From Rhodoferax sp. (GTDB lineage Bacteria; Pseudomonadota; Gammaproteobacteria; Burkholderiales; Burkholderiaceae_C): DNA of 64,000 bases. Under the pieces are notes generated by a model. It did not search any database. It was not told where the DNA came from and was given only the letters and a program-made list of their open reading frames with translations. Below, piece by piece: positions 25,609 to 34,923 of the stretch. Position 1 is the first letter of the stretch; every line of letters starts with the position of its first letter. Location: NCBI RefSeq assembly GCF_030646845.1, contig NZ_JAUSLE010000065.1, forward strand, positions 1 through 64,000, written 5' to 3'. Both the position numbers and the translations under genes were made by a program.

Positions 25609-28600
25609 ATGTTCAAACTATTCAAAAAATCCGGAGAGCCCTCTGGAAACCACTGGGTCCGAAGTTGGTCCGCAAGCGGCGTTCATCTGAGCCGCGGCGA
25701 GAGTTCTTGCGGCTTACACATCGAGAGCCCCCTGGTCGATGGTTTCATGACCCAGTTGGCGGACGATGGACACGCCGTCGAAACCGCGGACGGCTACATC
25801 GTGGATTGGGACTCGCTGTATTCGGCGTTGGAGGAGCCGGCAAACGGTGCACTGGCCGGTCTGCTTTCACTTCCCCACCTCACCCAATCGCGTCCAGCCT
25901 TGCGAAGCAGGAATTCTTTGACCGACACGGATTTTTCGGTAGCAATTTCGGGCTGGAGCGACGATACCGGTGGCTCATCACAGTGGGAGCTTGTTGGCCC
26001 GCTGATGACAAGCGGTGACAAAGTTGAGCTCATGCGCCCGGCTCAATGGGTACTATTCAAAGAGGTTGTCGCATTTGCGAAACGTCGTCCTGACCAGCGC
26101 GACAACCTGACACATCGGCAGGCGTGGGGTCGCATAAGGAAGCTGGCGTTAGCGGCCAACGCAAGGCTGGACGATTTCTTGCACCGATGCGTTGTCATCA
26201 CACCCGAAAGGCTGCAAATTGGGTTGCGCAGGTCCGAACATGTTTCAGACGACAGAGTCATTGAAATCGAGCCTAGCTTCGAGGGTGCACCGGCTGGGTG
26301 GCTAAATGCGTTCGATAGCAATCGGGATGTTCGGGACCGCTACGACATCGTGACGGACGAAGGCATCGTCCAAGTGCTCATTGCGCCCAAAGTGCGGACG
26401 GTTCTGGAGGAGGTTAAGCGCCTGCCGGGGCGGCGTGTTGCTGGTTCTCGGGCACAGGCATTCTTGCTTAACCCCTATGCGACCCTCGGCGACGATGCGG
26501 TCGACGTCATCGTCGAATCCCAGTTCGAGCAGGCGCGCGAGAACGCTGGTCTTGGCTACGAGAGATTCCTCCCTGTATTTGAAAGGGATGCCGTTGGTTA
26601 TCCACTCCGAGTCGGTCTGCTTATTGAGACGGCAAACACAAATGGGCCCGCATCTTCCGAAACGCAATGGCTGGATGATTCCTCCCTGGGCGCGTTCGTA
26701 AGGGCCCTGCAAACTGCAATTGCTCGAGGCTATCAATTGGTGGCCTGGCAAGGATATGACCTGGAAATCCAGGGGGATACCCCGCGACATCTTGCAGAAC
26801 TGAAGGAGGCGCTGGAAACGAGACAGGTGCCACCCATGCTCGTGTCCTATGCCACTGTGCACGACTTGAGCGGCTATTCGTCGCGGGTAGAGGCTATCGG
26901 CATCGAGAAGCCCTATTACTCACCCTACATCGCTAAAAAGAAAGACGATGAGGGATGGTTTCCTGAAAACGTCCTTCCCGTAGTTGTTTACCAGCCGCAC
27001 GGCGAATCTGAGCCAGTGGCGGTCCCGACCAGTTCGGAGGTAATCGACCAACTTCGGAAAGCGGTGGTGACCGCGAAAGCCAAAGGCGAAACAACCGTCA
27101 GCGTGCCGTGGTTGCCGAAGCCCCTGACAATTCAAGAGGCCGATGGAATCACGACCACGTTTTCTGAAGTATTCGACGACGTTAAGGCCGGTAGGTTTGA
27201 CCCCAGCAAACAAGGTGCTGCGCGACGGCAAGGAACAACCGCGTCGAAGAGCCTCATCCTTAGGGCCAACATTCAGTCACTCGACTACGACGAACCACGA
27301 CGCGAAGCCCTGTTAGCTTTCCCGAAAGAGCCAGAGTTGCCCGCCACTATGCAGCCAGAGTTCTCCCTTCTGCCCCATCAGCGAGAAGGACTGGCGTGGA
27401 TGCAACACCTGTACAAGCTGCAGGCTGAGCAGCACGTGCGCGGTGCCATTCTTGGCGACGACATGGGCTTGGGAAAAACATTTCAGCTTCTTGCCCTGAT
27501 GGCCTGGCTTATCGAGCGCGACCCAAACGTAGAACCTATGCTTGTTGTGGCGCCCGTTTCGCTCCTTGAAAACTGGGCCGAAGAGGCAAGGAAATTCTTC
27601 CGGCCTGAGGCACTTCCGATATTGACCGCGTATGGCAGTGCACTTCAGCCCCTGCGAGTGCCTCGCGCGCAAATTGACCAACGTTTGCGAGATGAGGATG
27701 GCCTCGTGAAGTTTCTGCGGCCGAACTGGATTGGCGCAGCAAAGGTCGTCTTGACTACGTACGAGACGCTTCGTGACCTCGAGTTCTCGTTCGCAGCGCA
27801 GCGATGGTCCCTGATGGTTTGCGACGAGGCTCAGCGCATCAAAAACCCGGCTGCGATGGTGACGCGTGCCGCAAAGAAACAAAACGTTGGTTTCAGAATA
27901 GCCTGCACCGGCACACCCGTTGAAAACACGCTGGCTGACATGTGGTGCCTGTTCGACTTTGTTCAGCCTGGGCTTCTTGGGGCATTGAACGATTTTGGGC
28001 AACGTTATCGCAAGCCCATTGAAGCCAAGACGGAAGAAGAAACTGCTCGCGTCGAGGAGCTTCGAGCGCGAATAGCCCCTCAGATTTTGAGGCGCATGAA
28101 AGCCGAGGTTGCCAAGGACTTGCCGAACAAAATTATCGTTGACGAGTGCCGCAAACTGCCGCTCTCGGTGGTCCAGCGCAACCTGTACGCTAAGGCTGTT
28201 GAAAGCTTTAAGCGGCGCGGCGACCCGGCCCACCCAACACCCTTCAAGAATCACCTCGGGCTGCTTCATTACCTTCGCGTGGTGTGCACCGACCCCCGTC
28301 CTTACGGGTTGAACGTTTTCAAGCCAGAGCCCATTCAACAGTATCGGGAAAAAGCGCCCAAGCTGGATTGGTTACTCAAAGAGCTTAAGGTCATCAAAGC
28401 GAAGGGCGAAAAGGTCATCGTTTTTTGCGAATTTCGTGAAATTCAGCGACTGCTACAGCACTACATTGAGGAAGCGTTTGGCATTAGGCCGGACATCATC
28501 AACGGGGACACCAGCGCGTCCGCGAGCCACACCGCCAGCCGGCAAAAGCGAATTAAGGCTTTTCAAAGCAAGCCGGGGTTCGGCGTAATCGTGTTGTCAC

Positions 28601-29352
28601 CGGTCGCGGTAGGCTTCGGGGTAAACATCCAAGGTGCCAATCACGTGGTTCATTACACCCGCACGTGGAATCCTGCGAAAGAAGACCAGGCAACCGACAG
28701 GGCGTACCGGATAGGGCAAACAAAGGACGTCTACGTTTACTACCCTGTGGTCTGTGCCGAGGACTTCACAACGTTTGACATCAAACTTGACCAGTTGCTT
28801 GCCTACAAGCGAGGCCTTGCCGACGACATGCTCAATGGGTCCGGCGATGTTGGCCCGGGGGATTTCAACATTGGGGATGTTGTCCCGGAAGCAGAGGGGA
28901 AAGACATCGACGAGCGAGTGAGTATTGACGTGGCGCTCCGCATGAGTTGGCAAACTTTCGAATGCCTGGCCGGTGTGCTTTGGACCAAGCGTGGTTTCGC
29001 GTGTTACCGGACCCCCGGCAGCAACGACAACGGTGTTGACGTTGTTGCTCTGGCAAATGGAAGTGGGGAACTGGTTCAGGCAAAAACCAGCGGAACTGAT
29101 GGCGCCATGTTGGGTTGGGAGGCGGTTAAGGACGTTGTCACCGGTGAGGCCTTCTACAAGCGCCGACATCCGAACGTTGAATTTGCCAAGGTTTGCATTA
29201 CCAACCAGTTTTTCAACGAGCATGCCCAGAAAAACGCGAAACTGAACTCTGTCGAGCTCATTGACCAAATCCAGCTGACATCTCTGCTGGAGAAGCACTC
29301 AGTGATGTTGCTCGAGGTGGAGAAAATGCAGTTCGCCGAGTGGCAGGAATAA
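25609..29352 (+). CDS. zorD: ZorD: SNF2-type helicase with C-terminal Mrr-like nuclease
   Basis: 1247 residues from the ATG at 25609, with TAAGGA just upstream; the earlier in-frame start is discounted. The N-terminal ~590 residues are a ZorD-specific region. Walker A is LGDDMGLGKTFQLL at about 616-623. The Walker B-type box is DEAQRIKN near 738, and the helicase C-lobe contains the TDRAYRIGQ motif. From about 1107 an Mrr-type PD-(D/E)xK domain follows (SNDNGVDVVA ... LVQAK, the D-x(n)-QAK core). It is the DNA-degrading effector of type I Zorya. The operon ends here. Confidence 0.9.
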   Translation: MFKLFKKSGEPSGNHWVRSWSASGVHLSRGESSCGLHIESPLVDGFMTQLADDGHAVETADGYIVDWDSLYSALEEPANGALAGLLSLPHLTQSRPALRSRNSLTDTDFSVAISGWSDDTGGSSQWELVGPLMTSGDKVELMRPAQWVLFKEVVAFAKRRPDQRDNLTHRQAWGRIRKLALAANARLDDFLHRCVVITPERLQIGLRRSEHVSDDRVIEIEPSFEGAPAGWLNAFDSNRDVRDRYDIVTDEGIVQVLIAPKVRTVLEEVKRLPGRRVAGSRAQAFLLNPYATLGDDAVDVIVESQFEQARENAGLGYERFLPVFERDAVGYPLRVGLLIETANTNGPASSETQWLDDSSLGAFVRALQTAIARGYQLVAWQGYDLEIQGDTPRHLAELKEALETRQVPPMLVSYATVHDLSGYSSRVEAIGIEKPYYSPYIAKKKDDEGWFPENVLPVVVYQPHGESEPVAVPTSSEVIDQLRKAVVTAKAKGETTVSVPWLPKPLTIQEADGITTTFSEVFDDVKAGRFDPSKQGAARRQGTTASKSLILRANIQSLDYDEPRREALLAFPKEPELPATMQPEFSLLPHQREGLAWMQHLYKLQAEQHVRGAILGDDMGLGKTFQLLALMAWLIERDPNVEPMLVVAPVSLLENWAEEARKFFRPEALPILTAYGSALQPLRVPRAQIDQRLRDEDGLVKFLRPNWIGAAKVVLTTYETLRDLEFSFAAQRWSLMVCDEAQRIKNPAAMVTRAAKKQNVGFRIACTGTPVENTLADMWCLFDFVQPGLLGALNDFGQRYRKPIEAKTEEETARVEELRARIAPQILRRMKAEVAKDLPNKIIVDECRKLPLSVVQRNLYAKAVESFKRRGDPAHPTPFKNHLGLLHYLRVVCTDPRPYGLNVFKPEPIQQYREKAPKLDWLLKELKVIKAKGEKVIVFCEFREIQRLLQHYIEEAFGIRPDIINGDTSASASHTASRQKRIKAFQSKPGFGVIVLSPVAVGFGVNIQGANHVVHYTRTWNPAKEDQATDRAYRIGQTKDVYVYYPVVCAEDFTTFDIKLDQLLAYKRGLADDMLNGSGDVGPGDFNIGDVVPEAEGKDIDERVSIDVALRMSWQTFECLAGVLWTKRGFACYRTPGSNDNGVDVVALANGSGELVQAKTSGTDGAMLGWEAVKDVVTGEAFYKRRHPNVEFAKVCITNQFFNEHAQKNAKLNSVELIDQIQLTSLLEKHSVMLLEVEKMQFAEWQE

Positions 29353-29484
29353 AGACTTCTCGCAAAACAAGAAATATGAACAATTCAAGGAGTCTTTGTG
29401 GAACAAGTGATTGACGCCAAGGACGCCCAGAACTGAAGTTGACCCCTTCTCGCGGACACCTTTGGGCTTCCTAGGAAGCGTCTT

Positions 29485-29503
29485 GACTGTCGCCACCCGA
29501 CCA
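29485..29503 (+). repeat. Direct repeat copy 1 flanking the O-methyltransferase pair
   Basis: GACTGTCGCCACCCGACCA; the same 19-mer with one T/C change recurs at 31132-31150 on the same strand, 1.65 kb away. The repeats bracket the two minus-strand genes at 29576-30930. Confidence 0.65.
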
Positions 29504-29575
29504 ACAACGGACATTCACGGCAGTACGCCAACTAACCCAGACCGGACATTCAGAAGGTCGGCACTGGGCTCTGCT

Positions 29576-29815
29576 TTACAGTTGGGTTAACTGCACTACC
29601 AGCGCCACAGGAATCCAGCCCGCGCAGGTCGCCACCATGTCCCAGATGTCAGCCGTGTTCGTGTCCGGGTGATAGGCATCATAGACCTCTCTACCGGCCC
29701 CGACCAGCAATACAGCGGCGCCGGCCAATGCAAGCGAGCCGGTAGCGATGACGACGAGGACCGTTATTGTTGCGCCCACTGAGAAATGCAGCAGTTTGTC
29801 GCTGGGAAGCTTCAT
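29576..29815 (-). CDS. Small membrane protein (DUF2279-like)
   Basis: 79 residues. Starts MKLPSDKLLHFSVGATITVL with two or three hydrophobic helices and a conserved-looking REVYDAYHPDTNTADIWDMV loop. The DK..H pattern near the start and the D..T...D loop resemble DUF2279/YfiM-like small membrane or lipoproteins of unknown role. It is translationally coupled to the O-methyltransferase upstream through TAATG. Moderate confidence in the gene, low in the family. Confidence 0.6.
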   Translation of the reverse strand: MKLPSDKLLHFSVGATITVLVVIATGSLALAGAAVLLVGAGREVYDAYHPDTNTADIWDMVATCAGWIPVALVVQLTQL

Positions 29816-30930
29816 TATTTCGGACGCAAGACCAGAATATTCCCGATGGCCCGCAGGCTGACTACTTCTTCCAATAGTAGTCCGCAGCGGTCAAAGAGGC
29901 TTTGCCATTCAGCGAGAGTTCTCTCCCTTCCACGGGTTCCCATGAACATCTGCATGTCGAATGAGGTGCTGGCAAGGTCGGGGCGAGATTCAGGGACAAC
30001 TATCTCCATCAAGGCAATGCGGGCGCCGGTTTCAGCAATGGCGTTGGCGACGTTGTGCAGCGCCTTGACGCAGGTGTCGTCATCGAAGCCGTGCAGGACG
30101 GCACTTAGCAGGTAGATGTCCTTGTCGCCAGCGGCCGCAGGCACTGCTTCTAGCAGGTCACCTGCTGCGAAACTCATTCGGGAGAGCAGCGCTGGGGCTT
30201 CGCGCCCAGCCCAGTATTGCGCGGCTCCTTGAATGACCTCAGCACGGTCTATCACCTGCGCCTTGAGATGTGGATGCCGCTTTAGGATGGCAAGAGATTT
30301 GCTTCCCTTGGAGCCGCCAATGTCAATGATGCGCTCGAAGTGTCCCCAATCGAAGTCCGTCGCGAAGCTGTCGCCGGTCAATGCCGCCACGCTGTCCATG
30401 GCACGGGCAAATAGCGCGTTGAATTCTGGATGGCTGTCCATGTAGGCATACATCTCCATCCCGTGTGCGAGTTTGAACGGTACATCTCCGCTGCGCAGGC
30501 CCTGCTCCAGTTGCTCATACCAGGGCTGGCTCATCTCCTCCGAGCTGTGCATCAGGACCATGGCACGGACGTTCTTGGGATTGTCTTCCCGCAGATAGCT
30601 GGAAAGCGCGTTGTTTTTGAACAAGTGATGCTCCACTTCTTCGAATACGCCCATCGCTGACAACATGCGAAGTAAACGGTAGGTTGCGTCAGGTTGGGCT
30701 GAGATGCGGGTGGCGATGTTGTCTGCTGAAAACTGACTGTCTCCCAGCACGGTCGCTATATCAAGGCGAGCGGCAACAAAGAGAACCCGCGATTGCCAGA
30801 AGGCTGAGCCCATCTGCATTAGCCGAAACGGCGGCGGCGTGAGCTTGTTTGGCAGCTTTTGCAGCCAGTTGGCAGACTTCATCAGTCTGGCAAACCACCG
30901 TACGGGGCCGGAGTTTTTCTGCAGCGACAT
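29815..30930 (-). CDS. SAM-dependent O-methyltransferase (class I, HIOMT/COMT type)
   Basis: 371 residues from the ATG at 30930, which has GGAGGAG upstream. The N-terminal dimerisation/helical domain contains TPPPFRLMQMGSAFWQSRVL and the ARLDIATVLGD text typical of this family. The SAM motif is IIDIGGSKGSKSLAIL, and LHGFDDDTCVKALHN is the post-motif region. Such enzymes methylate hydroxyls of phenolics or polyketide-like metabolites. No biosynthetic genes are nearby, so the substrate is unknown. Its position between direct repeats suggests it arrived as a unit with the downstream membrane protein. Confidence 0.85.
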   Translation of the reverse strand: MSLQKNSGPVRWFARLMKSANWLQKLPNKLTPPPFRLMQMGSAFWQSRVLFVAARLDIATVLGDSQFSADNIATRISAQPDATYRLLRMLSAMGVFEEVEHHLFKNNALSSYLREDNPKNVRAMVLMHSSEEMSQPWYEQLEQGLRSGDVPFKLAHGMEMYAYMDSHPEFNALFARAMDSVAALTGDSFATDFDWGHFERIIDIGGSKGSKSLAILKRHPHLKAQVIDRAEVIQGAAQYWAGREAPALLSRMSFAAGDLLEAVPAAAGDKDIYLLSAVLHGFDDDTCVKALHNVANAIAETGARIALMEIVVPESRPDLASTSFDMQMFMGTRGRERTLAEWQSLFDRCGLLLEEVVSLRAIGNILVLRPK

Positions 30931-31131
30931 GACTATTCTCCTCCCCCTGTGTTCACTTGGCCGGCGACTGGCCGACTGCACGGAGTTGATGGTTGCATCC
31001 ACCGTGACAGGATGACTGTTCTGTCAGTCGCGGTATCTAGCGCCTCGACCAGACCCTCTGGGAGCATTCTGCAAACACAGCACGCGACGGTCTTGCGCAA
31101 TATCAACCGGTTGAATCCGCTGCACTGACCT

Positions 31132-31150
31132 GACTGTCGTCACCCGACCA
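31132..31150 (+). repeat. Direct repeat copy 2 flanking the O-methyltransferase pair
   Basis: GACTGTCGTCACCCGACCA, differing from copy 1 (29485-29503) by one base. It marks the other side of the two-gene segment. Confidence 0.65.
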
Positions 31151-31202
31151 GAAGCAGACGGTCACTCCCGCTCTTGCAGGGTGTTAAATTGCTCTAACCG
31201 TT

Positions 31203-31784
31203 ATGCACGAAATATTGACCCACTCCAAAACTGACATAGCACAACACCGCAATGCAATGGCTGAATTCTCTTCAGCCCTGCGAGCACTGGTTGCTGATGC
31301 ACCTGAGATGCGCCCATTTCTGTGCATGGGGAATCCGCTGGCATGCAATGTAGCCGTCGTGGGCATCAACCCTGCCGCGACAACCCCTTTTTGGCCCTTC
31401 TGGACTGAAGACAAAGGCTTGGACCGCGCCTCATGGATAAATGAATATAAGGCGCTGCACAACGGCAATCTAAGCCGCTCACGGGCAGCGCTGGAGCGCT
31501 TCGTGCCGCAGGTGACGAATCGTGTAATTGAACTCAATGCGCATGCGAAGCAGAGCAAACGTCTGAGTAACCTGAAGGGTGAACATCGAACGACAGCAGT
31601 TCTGGAATTCATGCTCGGGGTGGTCCAGCCCGCCGCAATCCTGTGCGCGGGAACGTCTGCACTTAAGGCAGTGCGAAGCCTTTCGTTGCCCTGGGCGCCA
31701 ACAATTATCGAAGCACGGCATTTCATTTATTGGGGTCGGGAGTACGAGCGAGAGCTTGCGGAACAAGTGAATAGTCTTCTTTAG
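31203..31784 (+). CDS. Uracil-DNA-glycosylase-like protein
   Basis: 193 residues. FLCMGNPLACNVAVVGINPA carries the GxNP element near residues 54-57 that forms the UDG-superfamily active-site loop. FWPFWTEDKGLDR and LCAGTSALKAVRSL are also family-like. It is probably a nucleic-acid base-processing or binding protein of the UDG fold; whether it excises uracil is unclear. A decayed paralogue lies at 13613-13796. It is a single gene with no operon partner. Confidence 0.75.
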   Translation: MHEILTHSKTDIAQHRNAMAEFSSALRALVADAPEMRPFLCMGNPLACNVAVVGINPAATTPFWPFWTEDKGLDRASWINEYKALHNGNLSRSRAALERFVPQVTNRVIELNAHAKQSKRLSNLKGEHRTTAVLEFMLGVVQPAAILCAGTSALKAVRSLSLPWAPTIIEARHFIYWGREYERELAEQVNSLL

Positions 31785-31918
31785 TCACGTACCGATATCG
31801 ACCAAGACCGGTCGTTCATCGAGAACTCCCAATCGCCGGTAAAACTCCAAAGATATGGTGCTTGGCGGTCAAGCTATGCAAATAGGGCAAACAGTCGACG
31901 CAAGCCGAAAGTCACCAG

Positions 31919-32689
31919 TTAGCTTTTGATGTAGGCTACGAGCAAGGGACCGACAGTTGTTGCCAGTGTCCATGCGCCGTCACTCGCCTTTCTAATCCTG
32001 TCCAGATTGTCTGCTACCTTCGCGGTCTTATCGATGAAGGCAGCGGCTCGTGCAAGGACACCCTGTGCTGGTTCCGATGCTGCAGCGCGTTCGGCTTCAA
32101 CCCTGCCCTTTTCAAGGGTGTAGGCCCCGGCCACTTGATGCAAGGCTTCTTCAATCGGCTTCCCCCCTTGAACGCGATAGACACGAAGCGCGGTACGGAT
32201 GACGTCAACCTGCCTTTGCACGAAGTTCCTCAAGTACGGGGTCATTTCAGTGTCTTGCAAGCCCTGCTCCAGTGAGTCGAGTTCGCTTCGCAAGTCCATT
32301 AGCTGGTCGTCTGGCATGTCCTCTTCATCTTCCTCTCGAAGTGCCCAGTTAGCCCACATGAAGATAAGTCGATTTTCCGGCTTGGAAATTTCCTCCCGTA
32401 GGCCGTTCCATCCCGCATTGATGTTGGCCGTTGATGCGACATTGCGGAACCGCACTATCCCGGGGTGCATCAGTTCTTCCGGCACCTTCAATGCAAACAA
32501 CTTTGTGCGAAGCAATTCCATTTCTGAGCGCATGGCCTGAAGACAAGTCACCACATCGTCTTCAAGGTGTTGAGATTCGGGCGGCAGGTCGAAGACTTCG
32601 GCCCAAAGGTTGACCATTGCAATGTCATTGGCTCGGCTGCCACCTACAAGCCGGTCATAAATGGAAAGAAGGCGCCCAGCAGCGTTCAT
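31919..32689 (-). CDS. Hypothetical helical protein
   Basis: 256 residues from the ATG at 32689 (MNAAGRLLSIYDRLVGGSRA), chosen because AGGGA stands 8 bases upstream, unlike the longer frame. It is acidic and helical with a DEEDEEDMPDD-like patch (REEDEEDMPDDQL) and ends in a hydrophobic stretch (TLATTVGPLLVAYI). No family is recognised. It stands alone in a mosaic of single genes. Confidence 0.55.
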   Translation of the reverse strand: MNAAGRLLSIYDRLVGGSRANDIAMVNLWAEVFDLPPESQHLEDDVVTCLQAMRSEMELLRTKLFALKVPEELMHPGIVRFRNVASTANINAGWNGLREEISKPENRLIFMWANWALREEDEEDMPDDQLMDLRSELDSLEQGLQDTEMTPYLRNFVQRQVDVIRTALRVYRVQGGKPIEEALHQVAGAYTLEKGRVEAERAAASEPAQGVLARAAAFIDKTAKVADNLDRIRKASDGAWTLATTVGPLLVAYIKS

Positions 32690-33114
32690 AGTTGAGTCCC
32701 TGTATACATTGGCCATTATTCAACAGGTTTCGCGCGCACGTGCCCAATACCAATGAAGATAAGACCTGTGGAGTGCGCTCCTCAACTGCCCGCTTCGGAC
32801 AGCAGGGAACCATTTACGGCAGACAACTCTCGACCAATTCCGGACGTACGCGGCTCAATCTGAAAACGGAGATTTGGGACGGGCGAGCCACATCCCACCG
32901 AGATTGAATGTCATTTGACTATCCGTGAGATTCCACATTCACTACCATCGGCATATATGCCAATTAGCGAACGGAGAATGCCAGGTCTACGCCCGGCATT
33001 CGTGATGTTCAAGGGTTTCATTTCTACGGTCATCATTGCTCCAGGCAAGTTGGCAGTTTCCTGCCAAAAACCGTTTACACAAAACTTCTTACACCCTCCT
33101 ACAAGCGGCCATCC
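32690..33114. other. Intergenic mosaic with TCGACCA-type repeat
   Basis: 425 bases without a supported gene. A degenerate TCGACCA-N5-CGGAC repeat is at 32830-32854. The rest shows nothing recognisable. Confidence 0.4.
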
Positions 33115-33594
33115 TTACTTCCAGGCCCGCTTGACCGCGTCCGTAATATTGCCAAAAAGGGTTCCAGACATAGGGGGGCAGTTTTCCGAATACCCAGAAC
33201 CAGTAACACTGAACATGGTTTCATTGCTTTTTGTGTCCACGAGTTCGGCTGTTAATTCATTAAAGTTAAACCCACCCCCAAAACATCGGTGCATTGCGTC
33301 AGAATTTGCATAACCTCTTATGGAGAGAATGTAGCGTGTTGATGACTCTCTGTACTGCTCTTTTCGCGCATCAGAAGTCTGCACCTGAACATTCGTCGTG
33401 CTGCTCCATCGCATTACCTTGAAACCCTCTTTACGGAGCCTAGCCTCAATTTCCACTACCCATGGGGTACGAGGTGCATCAAGAGCAATCACTTTCTCTG
33501 CATCAATCTTTGAATCTGTGAAGATAACTGTATCGTTGTGCGCACAGGCGCCAAGAAGCGCTGACACAAAAATAGCTGTAAGTATTATTCTCAT
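33115..33594 (-). CDS. Putative lipoprotein
   Basis: 159 residues from the ATG at 33594, with AAAGGG at good spacing. MRIILTAIFVSALLGACAHN has a lipobox (LLGAC), so it is probably acylated at that Cys and anchored in an envelope membrane. The mature part contains RYILSIRGYAN and a Cys-containing C-terminal region. It resembles small envelope-stress or sensor lipoproteins but is not assigned to a family. Confidence 0.6.
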   Translation of the reverse strand: MRIILTAIFVSALLGACAHNDTVIFTDSKIDAEKVIALDAPRTPWVVEIEARLRKEGFKVMRWSSTTNVQVQTSDARKEQYRESSTRYILSIRGYANSDAMHRCFGGGFNFNELTAELVDTKSNETMFSVTGSGYSENCPPMSGTLFGNITDAVKRAWK

Positions 33595-33896
33595 TTCCAT
33601 CCCTTTGCACGTTTGCCTAATTTAGCGAAATTCACTCAGCGTCGAGCTAATTTTCTCGGCGTTTCAAGTTGGCCAACACTATAGTCCCTTAGGCCACCCA
33701 GCCGAATGTCGGCAGCCGTTTAAAGTCTGACCGACAGGTTGCCCATCCCCCATTCGGGTGAACTTGGGCAGAAGCCGGTTTCGCTGCGTACTTGACTTCC
33801 GGGAGCCCCTCGTGAACGGCCAGAAAGGGCTCGGGCGTGTCAGGCACATCTCGACCAGGTGCGGTCATTCGCTGAAGGACTGCACCGAAGGAATCT
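33595..33896. other. Intergenic, AT-rich with repeat copy
   Basis: 302 bases between divergent genes. It holds a TCGACCA-type repeat at 33851-33874 and promoter space. No gene is supported. Confidence 0.35.
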
Positions 33897-34385
33897 ATGT
33901 CTCATAAATTGCATGGTAACGTTAACTTCTTTAAACCATGCAGCGCCATGTCACCTGAGACTCTAGCAATCCTTTCAGCAATCGCAAATGCCGCCACGGC
34001 ACTGGGTGCCATCGCAGCCGCTTGGCAGTTGTATCTCGTTCACAAGCAGAGCGTCACGAACTTCGAAGACTCCTTCGCAAAGGAGTACCGAGAACTTGCG
34101 GCGAAGCTTCCGACAAAAGCACTTCTTGGTGAACCACTCAACGATGAAGAGCATATCGAACACTTCGATGAGCTGTACCACTACTTCGACCTATGCAACG
34201 AACAGTCCTTCCTTTACACGGCCGGTCGCATCTCTGAAAAGACTTGGAATTTCTGGCGAGATGGCATGGCGTCAAACATGCGGCGTCCCGCCTTTCAGCG
34301 GGCGTGGCACGAGATTTCCTCGCGTGCGAATGGTGATTTTTCGGAACTCCGAGCGCTCTTTCCTCCTGAGAAACAAGTAACGTAG
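33897..34385 (+). CDS. Small membrane-associated hypothetical protein
   Basis: 162 residues. GAAGGA just before the ATG favours this start over the internal Met at 33948. The N-terminal hydrophobic helix is ETLAILSAIANAATALGAIA. The rest is charged and helical with EEHIEHFDELYHYFDLCNEQ and a Trp-rich NFWRDGMASNMRR motif. The type is common as single-pass membrane proteins of unknown function in islands. Confidence 0.55.
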   Translation: MSHKLHGNVNFFKPCSAMSPETLAILSAIANAATALGAIAAAWQLYLVHKQSVTNFEDSFAKEYRELAAKLPTKALLGEPLNDEEHIEHFDELYHYFDLCNEQSFLYTAGRISEKTWNFWRDGMASNMRRPAFQRAWHEISSRANGDFSELRALFPPEKQVT

Positions 34386-34923
34386 GAAGAAGTGCGACGA
34401 ATTCAAGCGTTGAGTGACCCGCTGTCGTATGTCGCGTCCCTAAGCTTTTGGCATTGGTCGGACTGGGAGGTCCTGACCAGGAGAGGACATTCACTGCAGG
34501 GTGCCAACTTGTTCCATACCCACATTCCATTACTGGTGACGGGGCTCCAAGTAAAGTCTGCGTCAAACAAGGTATGCCACAAAACGGTGACATGAACACC
34601 GCGCAGGTTGCCGATGGAGCCTCTTTCATTCGAAGCTGCCGGTTTCGTGATGACGCCACATTCGTTTTCTCAAATGGAGCCTCTAAATTGAAACAATTCG
34701 CGTATCATCAGCGACCTGAAACAGGGAGTCTCAAGTCAACGCGTCGTCAGCGCAATGCGACTAATACCCAACCGGTTTTTGCCCGAAATTCATCAGGTAG
34801 CAGCATGCTAATTTTGAAGAAGCTCAGACTGCCCAAGGGCTCCAGCCCCCTTTGTCGCCCAAACCGCTCCCCACTATTTCGAACTGCACTACAGACCGCA
34901 GGGTCGACATTACTTCAGAGCAC
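34386..34923. other. Intergenic mosaic, no gene supported
   Basis: 538 bases. Open frames here are short and lack ribosome sites. A CCAGGAGAGGACATTCAC stretch near 34477-34494 resembles the other intergenic repeat relics. Confidence 0.35.
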
